Position numbers and translations under genes: made by a program | Part shown: in pieces, positions 55,849 through 62,254 of the stretch | How positions within the stretch are numbered: the first letter of the stretch is position 1 | Layout: every line of letters starts with the position of its first letter | Notes under the pieces: generated by a model | The model's database searches: none | Told to the model about the DNA's origin: nothing | The model's input: only the letters and a program-made list of their open reading frames with translations | NCBI GenBank assembly: GCA_002746535.1 | Contig: NVWA01000007.1 | Coordinates: 132,132-194,385 of the forward strand | Direction of reading: 5' to 3' | DNA length: 62,254 nt | Source of the DNA: Planctomycetota bacterium | Lineage (GTDB): Bacteria > Planctomycetota > GCA-2746535

Positions 55849-58287
55849 ATGTTCAAAGGTATCAATAAAAACGCTCAAGAAGTAATCAATGTTTTATCCC
55901 AAAAAGAAGCTAAGGCTTTAAATCATGCGCTGCTTTTTCCAGAGCATGTCATGTTAGCCATTTTAAAAAGTGGCAATAACTTTGCCATCAAGGCCCTCAA
56001 AAATCTAAATTTTGATATACACACTTTCGGCTTACATATCGTCTCAAGTATTGGTAGCGGATCAAATACCCTTATGGCAGGAGGTGTTTTGCCTTCTCCA
56101 AGATTGCAAAAGGTCTTAATGCTCTCTACTAAAATTGCTAAAGAAATGAATCAGGATTATGTAGGTGTTGAACATTTGCTGTTGGGAATGTATGAAGAGG
56201 GTACAGGCGCTATCTATAAATTATTGTTTAGTGCAAAAATCACAAAGAACATGTTGCGTTTAAGTGTGATGAAAGAGATCGGTGGGTTTGTTTCTAATGA
56301 GGAGGAATTCTCTAAGAATGTCAAAGTCAAAACTCCCATTCTAGATCAGTATAGTATTGATTTAACTGAGCAAGCGTTAAAAGATGAGATTGATCCGGTC
56401 ATTGGTCGTGATCAAGAGATAGAAAGAGTCATTCAAATATTATCACGAAGAACTAAAAGTAATCCGATTTTAGTTGGTGAACCTGGCGTTGGTAAGACGG
56501 CCATTGTTGAAGGATTAGCTTATAGGATAATAACGAAGAAAGTACCGCTGAAATTATATGATAAACGAGTATGCGTCTTGCAGTTATCTTCTATTATTGC
56601 AGGCACAAAATATCGTGGAGAATTTGAAGAAAGAATTTTAAATATTCTAACCGAGATAAAAAAGGCTTCTGATATTATTTTATTCATTGATGAGGCACAT
56701 ACGATATTAGGTGCTGGCGGAGCTGAAGGTGCTATTGATGCTTCTAATTTATTAAAGCCGGCATTAGCCCGAGGTGGTTTACATTGTATTGCCGCCACAA
56801 CTCTTGTTGAATTTAGAAAATATTTTGAAAAAGATGCTGCCCTTGTTAGAAGGTTTCAGGTGGTTGATGTTGAAGAGCCTAGTGTTGATGATGCAATTAA
56901 AATATTACATGGTCTTAAAAAGAAATATGAAGAATTCCATCGTGTTAAATACACTGATAGTGCTTTAGAATCTGCGGTTAAATTATCCTACCGATATTTA
57001 ACAGAAAAGAAATTACCTGACAAAGCTATTGATATACTCGATGAGGCCGGAGCCCAAGCTGGCGTCAAACAATTTGTTTACCCTGAAGAAATTGTTGAGC
57101 TTGAAGAGAATATAAACTCTTTGGATGAATTAAAAGATAAATTTATTTATGATCAAGATTATGAAAAAGCGGCTGAATATCGAGATAAAATTCAAAAGCT
57201 AGCAAATGATTTGCAAGATCAAAAAGCTCTCTGGGAAAGTAAAAGTATACAATCCCATGCTTCTATTACACCTAAAGAGATTCAGTCGATCATCAGTAAA
57301 ATAAGCAAGATACCTTTAAAAGATATTCAGCAAACAGAAGCTGAAAAATTAGTGCAGCTAGAAGATGAGTTAACAAAAAGAGTTGTTGGTCAAGATAAAG
57401 CCGTTGAAATCGTTTCAAATACAATAAGACGAGTGCGACTAGGTTTTACTTCTAAAAATAGACCTAACGGAACATTTTTATTCGCTGGTCCTACAGGGGT
57501 CGGTAAAACAGAATTGGCAAAAGCCATCGCACAATTATTGTTTGGTTCTGATGAGAGATTAATTCGGATAGATATGAGTGAGTTCATGGAAAAACATTCC
57601 GTATCTAGATTGATTGGTAGTCCTCCTGGATATGTTGGTTATGAAGAAGGGGGCGTTTTAACAAGTAAGATTAGACAAAACCCTTTTTCGGTTATTTTAT
57701 TTGACGAAATTGAAAAAGCTCACCCAGATGTTTTTAATATATTATTACAGATCATGGAAGAAGGTGAGTTGAGCGATCATAAATCGCATCGCGTGGATTT
57801 TAGAAATACGATGATTATTTTAACGAGTAATGTCGCCTCTCGTGAATTGCTTAAAGGAGGTGCTATTGGATTTAGTGAAAGCATCGAAGAAAAGAACTCT
57901 CAAAAAGAAAAACAATGTATGAAGAAAATTGAAGAGTTTTTTGAACCAGAGTTTTTGAATCGACTTGATGACATTGTTTTGTTTCAGCAGCTCGATCAAA
58001 GTTCTATTGAAAAAATCACGAAGTTACTTTTAAATGAATTTAGAAATCTTGCCTTAGAGCAAGAGGTTGATATCTCGTTTACTGATGACGTGATTACTTT
58101 TATTGCAAAAGATGGTTTTGATGAGAATTTTGGAGCAAGACCTGTGCGTAGATCTATCGTGAAACATATTGAAGATGACCTATCTAAAGCCTTGCTCGAT
58201 GGAACTATTTCTAAAGACCAAAAGATTCTTATTGATTGCATTGATGATGAACTAACATTCCAAAATGAAACGGAGAATGGTGAATAA
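55849..58287 (+). CDS. clpC: ClpC-type AAA+ protease ATPase subunit
   Basis: The 812-residue protein has a Clp N-domain (1-140), a first AAA+ module with GEPGVGKT (about 209-216), a UVR-type middle motif (DQDYEKAAEYRDKIQKL, about 440), and a second AAA+ module with GPTGVGKT (about 546). The loop GGAIGFSES matches the ClpP-docking IGF/VGF loop. It unfolds proteins for ClpP and may act with adaptors. Translation overlaps the Nudix gene. Confidence 0.94.
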   Translation: MFKGINKNAQEVINVLSQKEAKALNHALLFPEHVMLAILKSGNNFAIKALKNLNFDIHTFGLHIVSSIGSGSNTLMAGGVLPSPRLQKVLMLSTKIAKEMNQDYVGVEHLLLGMYEEGTGAIYKLLFSAKITKNMLRLSVMKEIGGFVSNEEEFSKNVKVKTPILDQYSIDLTEQALKDEIDPVIGRDQEIERVIQILSRRTKSNPILVGEPGVGKTAIVEGLAYRIITKKVPLKLYDKRVCVLQLSSIIAGTKYRGEFEERILNILTEIKKASDIILFIDEAHTILGAGGAEGAIDASNLLKPALARGGLHCIAATTLVEFRKYFEKDAALVRRFQVVDVEEPSVDDAIKILHGLKKKYEEFHRVKYTDSALESAVKLSYRYLTEKKLPDKAIDILDEAGAQAGVKQFVYPEEIVELEENINSLDELKDKFIYDQDYEKAAEYRDKIQKLANDLQDQKALWESKSIQSHASITPKEIQSIISKISKIPLKDIQQTEAEKLVQLEDELTKRVVGQDKAVEIVSNTIRRVRLGFTSKNRPNGTFLFAGPTGVGKTELAKAIAQLLFGSDERLIRIDMSEFMEKHSVSRLIGSPPGYVGYEEGGVLTSKIRQNPFSVILFDEIEKAHPDVFNILLQIMEEGELSDHKSHRVDFRNTMIILTSNVASRELLKGGAIGFSESIEEKNSQKEKQCMKKIEEFFEPEFLNRLDDIVLFQQLDQSSIEKITKLLLNEFRNLALEQEVDISFTDDVITFIAKDGFDENFGARPVRRSIVKHIEDDLSKALLDGTISKDQKILIDCIDDELTFQNETENGE

Positions 58288-58690
58288 AGTCATTCCTGTT
58301 GTTGGTGCCCTAATCATTAAAAATAAAAAAATATTCATCGCTCAAAGGAAATCCGAGGGTGTGAATTACCAAAAATGGGAATTCCCAGGTGGCAAGATCG
58401 AACCTGGTGAAAGCGAACCTGAGGCCTTGGTTAGAGAGATAAAAGAAGAACTCGCCTGGCAAATTAGTGTCGGTGAAAAGCTCATGACTTCTAGCGTTAA
58501 TGATGATAATCGCACGATTACCCTAACGGTCTACTATGCAAAATTAGTTGATGAAGAAAAACAACCAACATTATTAGATCACCTAGATTTCAAATGGGTC
58601 ACCGCCCAAGAATTAAATGATTTCGATTTCCCTTTGGCCGATATCCCCATAGTAAGAAACATAATATCAAAAGAACTCCCCTCCTTTTAA
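58265..58690 (+). CDS. MutT-type Nudix hydrolase
   Basis: A 141-residue protein with the Nudix box GGKIEPGESEPEALVREIKEEL and a MutT-like start (VVGALIIKNKKIFIAQR). It probably removes 8-oxo-dGTP or a related nucleotide. The start overlaps clpC: ATG 58265 gives MKRRMVNK, ATG 58277 is an alternative without better evidence. Confidence 0.88.
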   Translation: MKRRMVNKVIPVVGALIIKNKKIFIAQRKSEGVNYQKWEFPGGKIEPGESEPEALVREIKEELAWQISVGEKLMTSSVNDDNRTITLTVYYAKLVDEEKQPTLLDHLDFKWVTAQELNDFDFPLADIPIVRNIISKELPSF

Positions 58691-58697
58691 AGGAGGG
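58679..58697. terminator. 9-bp palindrome overlapping the Nudix stop
   Basis: CCCTCCTTT-T-AAAGGAGGG contains the stop codon of the Nudix gene. It may reduce read-through; there is no T tract and the one-base loop means pairing would open at the tip. Confidence 0.35.
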
Positions 58698-58715
58698 TGA
58701 CGGTTCGACGCTCGA

Positions 58716-58854
58716 CAGCTTGCTGGCTTAACGTTTTCACCCTATTTTATTAAAGAAAAGTAAGCATAATTTCTGTGCGATTTTATGTTATCGCTTTTTT
58801 AATTTATCAAATACGTTTATTCATTTAAGCCGGCAAGCTGCCGGCGCTCCCAGG
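58716..58854 (+). repeat. Dispersed palindromic repeat, copy 1
   Basis: The unit begins with CAGCTTGCTGGCTTAA, has an AT-rich middle with TTATTAAAG and GTGCGATTTTA, and ends with TTTAAGCCGGCAAGCTG, the inverted form of its start. A GC-rich hairpin core (GCCGGCA-AGC-TGCCGGC) plus GCTCCCAGG follows to 58854. The terminal inverted repeats give it the look of a small non-coding mobile element (MITE or REP-like). No transposase found. Confidence 0.6.
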
Positions 58855-59172
58855 CATAAATCTTTCACACTGCTTTATTAAAGATTAATAAAAATAGTTG
58901 TTTATGTGCTACTGAAAGGCCCAGATTTAATTAGTCACATAAAGATATTCTTGATTTTCCAAACTAAACGATTATTAAAAATTAATTAAAAGTCATTGAT
59001 GGTGATTAATTGTATAATAAAACCATGACATTATCGTTAACAGGTTGGCCTTTAGGCTTCATTTAAAAAGAGTATTACCCTGGAAAACCCTGAATCAGAA
59101 ATCAACCAAACTAAAAAAGAAAAAATCCCAACACCAAGACTTTTCCTTGCTGTTAAATCGTTAACGGCTCAA

Positions 59173-60072
59173 TTGGTAATATTATGCTTTCTAAGCTTAT
59201 TCAGTAGATTCTTTTTCTTCTTTGAACTGTTAACCCATTTTGTGGTGTATTATGCTATTTGCTTTGGTCTTGCGGCCATCGTGTTTTTAGTTGCTTGGAT
59301 AAAACGCAATGAGTTTAAACGTTGGTTTATCGTTGCTGTATTAGGATTTATAATTTATACAGTGTGGGTATCCATGAGTTATGTTAATTTTGAAAAACAA
59401 CCTCAAGTGGTAGGTAAAAATAAACTGAAAATATTCTTTACTAATGTCTTAACAGGTAATAATAATGTCGCGGCCTTACTCGAGTCGATTAAAAAGAAAC
59501 AACCGGATATCATAGGTCTAGTTGAGATTAATTCCTATTGGGTCAGGGAATTAAAACCTCTTAGAAAAGATTATCCCTTTTTTCAAGAAATTCCCAAAGA
59601 ACATAATTTTGGACTAGCCATTTACAGTAAGAGAAAACTTGATCATTCTTTCTCTATCGATTTTCACCCCACCTCAGAACCGTCTATCATAGCCAAAGTA
59701 ACATTGAATAATGAAATATTTAATATTATTGTGACACATACATTGCCGCCGGTAGGTAATCAGTATTTCAACATTAGAAATTCACATTTAAAAGAAATGG
59801 CAAAATATACTCAAATGTTGAAAGGTCATGTTGTCGTCATGGGTGATTTTAATCTGACACAATGGAGCCCTTTTTACAGAGATTATGTGAGAGTCTCAGG
59901 TTTAAAGAATCTGCGTGATGGACGAGGTATCTACTCTACTTGGTTTTTTGGACCTCTTGCTATCCCCATTGACCACTTTTTTGTGTCTAAAAGTTTGAAT
60001 TCAGCTTCTTTTGAAGTGCTTGATGATTTCGGTTCAGACCACCGACCAATCTTTACGACAATAAACTACTAA
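59173..60072 (+). CDS. Endonuclease/exonuclease/phosphatase-family membrane protein
   Basis: The product is 299 residues from TTG 59173. It has two or three N-terminal membrane helices, then an EEP fold from about residue 85: IKKKQPDIIGLVEINS (catalytic Glu), VVMGDFNLTQWSPFY and SDHRPIF. The enzyme face is probably outside or periplasmic; family members cut phosphodiesters or act as phosphatases. In-frame coding-like sequence continues upstream to about 59071 without a common start codon, so the true start could be CTG 59080 or ATT 59074. Confidence 0.8.
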   Translation: MVILCFLSLFSRFFFFFELLTHFVVYYAICFGLAAIVFLVAWIKRNEFKRWFIVAVLGFIIYTVWVSMSYVNFEKQPQVVGKNKLKIFFTNVLTGNNNVAALLESIKKKQPDIIGLVEINSYWVRELKPLRKDYPFFQEIPKEHNFGLAIYSKRKLDHSFSIDFHPTSEPSIIAKVTLNNEIFNIIVTHTLPPVGNQYFNIRNSHLKEMAKYTQMLKGHVVVMGDFNLTQWSPFYRDYVRVSGLKNLRDGRGIYSTWFFGPLAIPIDHFFVSKSLNSASFEVLDDFGSDHRPIFTTINY

Positions 60073-60119
60073 AAAACAGCATGGATTAACAGGTTGAACA
60101 AGATACATCTGTTTAATCC

Positions 60120-60160
60120 CCGGCAAGCTGCCGGCGCTCCCAGGCTTAAATCTTTCACAC
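60120..60160 (+). repeat. Dispersed palindromic repeat, copy 2 (GC hairpin part)
   Basis: The 25-nt core at 60120-60144 (CCGGCAAGCTGCCGGCGCTC, then CCAGG) is identical to copy 1 (58830-58854), and TAAATCTTTCACACT follows in both. The AT-rich middle part found in copies 3 and 4 is absent or degenerate. Confidence 0.55.
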
Positions 60161-60347
60161 TTCTGTATTATGATTATTAATCTCATGAAAATTTAATTAA
60201 TCAAATTAAATCCTAACTAATTGTTAAATAGATACTTACGATAGTTGTCAAAAAAAGTTAAAGAATTATTCATAAAATTGAAGCATTATTGATTTGACCA
60301 ACGCCATAATAAGTACATGGTAATTCTTTAACCACTTGAGTAGTCAT

Positions 60348-61046
60348 ATGCTTAAAAAAAAATCAGATATTGAGCTATTGGATTTATACGCTTCCTCTAA
60401 AGATCAAAAGTATCTTTCTGAGCTTTTTTTGAGGCATAGTGATATCGCTTTTCGAACTTCCAGAAGAATTACCAAAAATGCTGCCGATGCCGAAGATATC
60501 GTTCAGATATCTTTTATTGAAGTGATTAAAACCCATCAAAAATTTAGGCAAGAAGGAAAATTTTTATCCTGGTTTTTAAAAATAGTTTCTCATCGATCCA
60601 TCGACCGAATTCGATCAGAAAAAAGACGTTCATCTAAAGAATCTCAAGCAATTAAAACTGAATATTACGAGGACAAAACATTGGAAAATGACGAGAAACG
60701 AAAACAAGTCATCGAAAGTTACCTTAGCCTTTTACCACCACGTTATAGAGAACCCATTTATATGAAGATTGTGGAAGGCTTGAGTACTAGGGAAGTCTCA
60801 AATATTTTAGCAAAACCAGAGAAGACCATACGTACACAAATTTCTAGAGGATTAGAAAAAATAAAAGCATCCTTAAAAACTTCTGGAGTTACATTATCTG
60901 TTTTAATGATTTCTAATTTTCTCAATAATCTTTCGCTTGAGGCAGCACCGGCTTCTTTAACATCACAATCTTCATTAAATCATATGTCTACTCAAATTTC
61001 AATTGGAAGTCAAACGGCTTTATTTTTACCAAAGGTTTATTGTTGA
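60348..61046 (+). CDS. ECF sigma factor with C-terminal extension
   Basis: From ATG 60348 the protein is 232 residues; TTG 60336 is an alternative. Region 2 (DAEDIVQISFIEVIKTHQKF, SWFLKIVSHRSIDRIRSEKR) and region 4 (LPPRYREPIYMKIVEGLSTREVSNIL...TIRTQISRGLEKIK) are clear. After about residue 170 there is a hydrophobic and low-complexity tail (TLSVLMISNFLNNLSLEAAPASL), seen in PVC ECF factors. No anti-sigma gene is recognisable; the next gene overlaps it. Confidence 0.88.
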   Translation: MLKKKSDIELLDLYASSKDQKYLSELFLRHSDIAFRTSRRITKNAADAEDIVQISFIEVIKTHQKFRQEGKFLSWFLKIVSHRSIDRIRSEKRRSSKESQAIKTEYYEDKTLENDEKRKQVIESYLSLLPPRYREPIYMKIVEGLSTREVSNILAKPEKTIRTQISRGLEKIKASLKTSGVTLSVLMISNFLNNLSLEAAPASLTSQSSLNHMSTQISIGSQTALFLPKVYC

Positions 61047-61876
61047 TAGCAAGCCTTTTTGCAGTGACGGTTTTTTCTTATATTCACTTTGATCAGAAGA
61101 TAGCTATTTTTCCTGCAATGAACAGCTATGCCACAGCACAGATAGATACGGATAGAACACCTAAATCATTATTAATTGATTTTAATGATGGCAGTCAACT
61201 CAATTCTTTTAAGGTAAAGCAAGGTAAATTAAGCGTTGATAAAAATGGAGGGATTGATAACTCTGATGGGGTTTTGGTTGATCCTTATACCGTTTTGTCA
61301 TTTGACATAAGTAAATATAAATTACCCATTAAAATGACATATTACTATGATATGTTTTTGCCCAAACCAAGTACATCCATTGGACCCTCTTTTGGACTCT
61401 ATGAGTTAAAGGATACTAAAGACCTTATCTATCTCATATATGGATTTCATAAGGTTACAAGTTTTAAATATTTTTCAAATAAGAGAACTTCTCAAGTAAA
61501 AAAAAGTTGGTTTAAAAAGGAAATTTATTTATTTGAGAATCGTGTAGAAACTTGGGTCGATGGAAAGCGGAAACATGTTATCTATTGCAAATCATCCGGT
61601 ACGTTTATTATGGGTCATTCTGGGAAAACATTTATAGATAATTTTTCTTTGGAAGAAATAAATGAAAAGGATTTGAAATTAAATCAAGTTGAAGTTAATG
61701 CCCTCAATGATTACTATATAAAAGAAAAAGCCAAAAAAGTGGGTTTTGGGGTTTTCGATGTAAAAAATGAAACCATAGAAAAAATATTTAAATCAGATAG
61801 TCAAATGAAACTTAATATATTTAATTTTGATGTCTTTAATAAAGCTTTCAAAGAACATCAAGTTGGTCGTCGCTAA
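61040..61876 (+). CDS. Membrane-anchored or secreted protein, possible jelly-roll domain
   Basis: A 278-residue protein starting TTG at 61040, overlapping the sigma stop by seven bases. Residues 1-18 form a signal anchor (LIASLFAVTVFSYIHF). The body has beta-strand patterns (LLIDFNDGSQLNSFKVKQG, GTFIMGHSGKTFIDNFSLEEI) that recall a LamG/concanavalin-like fold. The overlap suggests coupled synthesis with the sigma factor, so it may act as the sigma factor's partner; function unproven. Confidence 0.6.
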   Translation: MLIASLFAVTVFSYIHFDQKIAIFPAMNSYATAQIDTDRTPKSLLIDFNDGSQLNSFKVKQGKLSVDKNGGIDNSDGVLVDPYTVLSFDISKYKLPIKMTYYYDMFLPKPSTSIGPSFGLYELKDTKDLIYLIYGFHKVTSFKYFSNKRTSQVKKSWFKKEIYLFENRVETWVDGKRKHVIYCKSSGTFIMGHSGKTFIDNFSLEEINEKDLKLNQVEVNALNDYYIKEKAKKVGFGVFDVKNETIEKIFKSDSQMKLNIFNFDVFNKAFKEHQVGRR

Positions 61877-61885
61877 TTCCTTTGC

Positions 61886-61945
61886 TGGCTTAAATTTATC
61901 ACTATTTTTATTAAAGAATTTGTAAGAATAATTACCGTGCGATTT
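61886..61945 (+). repeat. Dispersed repeat, copy 3
   Basis: 61893-61945 is an exact 53-base match to 61996-62048, offset by 103 bases. The middle part contains ATTTTTATTAAAGAATTTG and ATTACCGTGCGATTT. It begins ten bases after the preceding gene's stop. Confidence 0.65.
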
Positions 61946-61987
61946 AATGTTTATACCCTTTTTATTTTTAGTGCGTGGCTGGGCGCG

Positions 61988-62110
61988 CCGGCCTTAATTT
62001 ATCACTATTTTTATTAAAGAATTTGTAAGAATAATTACCGTGCGATTTTACAATTTCGCATTATTAATTTATCAAATAGATTTAAGTCCTGGGAGCGCCG
62101 GCAGCTTGCC
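61988..62110 (+). repeat. Dispersed repeat, copy 4 (with reverse GC core)
   Basis: It holds the same 53-base block as copy 3 (61996-62048), then TTAATTTATCAAATA (shared with copy 1), and ends with the GC core in reverse orientation: CCTGGGAGCGCCGGCAGCTT then GCC at 62088-62110. Copy 1 and copy 4 therefore share the AT-rich middle and the core, with different core direction. Confidence 0.65.
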
Positions 62111-62254
62111 CAATGGTTGTACGAATTAGAAATCAAATAATAACTTAAGTCATTTCACACAAGATGTTTATGAAAAAATAAAAATAAATAAATTTCACTT
62201 GACATTAAGGTCAAAAATTTTCGCGATTTTCTTAAAAATTATTTTAAGGAAATG
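62111..62254. other. AT-rich tail with no gene
   Basis: After the repeats the last 144 bases hold TTGACA at 62199-62204, a perfect -35 sequence, but no good -10 at the right distance. An ATG falls on the last three bases, one base after AAGGA, too close to call a gene. Confidence 0.3.

Noticed and set aside
62199..62254. New gene start at the window end (TTGACA and ATG)
   Set aside because: No -10 at correct distance and AAGGA is one base from the ATG; no coding sequence is available to judge.
1..62254. CRISPR array, tRNA, rRNA, prophage or transposase
   Set aside because: No regular spacer-repeat pattern, cloverleaf, conserved rRNA sequence or recombinase motif was seen.

Overview
The window is a chromosomal segment from an AT-rich Gram-negative bacterium. 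The gene mix points to the PVC superphylum, most likely a marine Lentisphaerota-type organism. This is an inference from gene content: a sulfatase, GH42-like and DUF4832-like glycan genes, a GntR-headed regulator with a LacI-type sensor, an ECF sigma factor with a long non-sigma tail, an outer-membrane-barrel candidate, and an L-fuconate pathway. No tRNA, rRNA, CRISPR array, transposase or phage gene was seen.

Layout. 0-11.6 kb is accessory metabolism and regulation: a secreted thioredoxin/MsrA-like protein with a sigma-54-type promoter, a divergent sigma-54 activator, a divergent L-fuconate catabolic cluster (lactonase, SDR, regulator / fuconate dehydratase), an HD-GYP response regulator and small enzymes. 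11.6-25.7 kb is one long minus-strand operon, nuoA-nuoBC-D-H-I-J-K-L-M-N, a CBS-pair protein, then both subunits of a 2-oxoacid:ferredoxin oxidoreductase; nuoE, nuoF and nuoG are absent. 26-35 kb holds glycan-related enzymes, a LysM / beta-barrel gene pair and a deoxyhypusine-synthase-like protein. 35-39 kb is a TlpA-like protein and sdhCAB. 39-44.6 kb has an RDD membrane protein, an unknown protein, a phosphohexomutase and an acidic protein with seven FliM-like motifs. 44.8-51.7 kb is an information-processing block (rpmE, prfA, prmC, murA, ffh, rpsP, trmD, rplS, yraN). 51.9-62.2 kb has a hybrid two-component protein, an EamA transporter, a sulfatase, clpC, a Nudix hydrolase, an EEP-family membrane protein, an ECF sigma factor and a dispersed palindromic repeat family.

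How it may work together. The Kor-CBS-Nuo operon suggests that reduced ferredoxin from 2-oxoacid oxidation is fed directly to a complex I without its NADH module, with two related CBS pairs as possible adenylate sensors; sdhCAB supplies another quinone-linked TCA step. The fuconate cluster, the sulfatase and the glycan enzymes fit life on sulfated, fucose-containing algal polysaccharide.

Non-coding signals that stand out are: two GC-richer structured islands that may be RNAs (about 10.11-10.22 and 40.03-40.16 kb); an 18-nt -10/discriminator element shared by the rpmE and rpsP promoters; an exact 14-nt direct repeat in the fuconate promoter; and a non-ATG (ATT) start for trmD. All calls come from reading the sequence and family knowledge; no database search or folding program was run.
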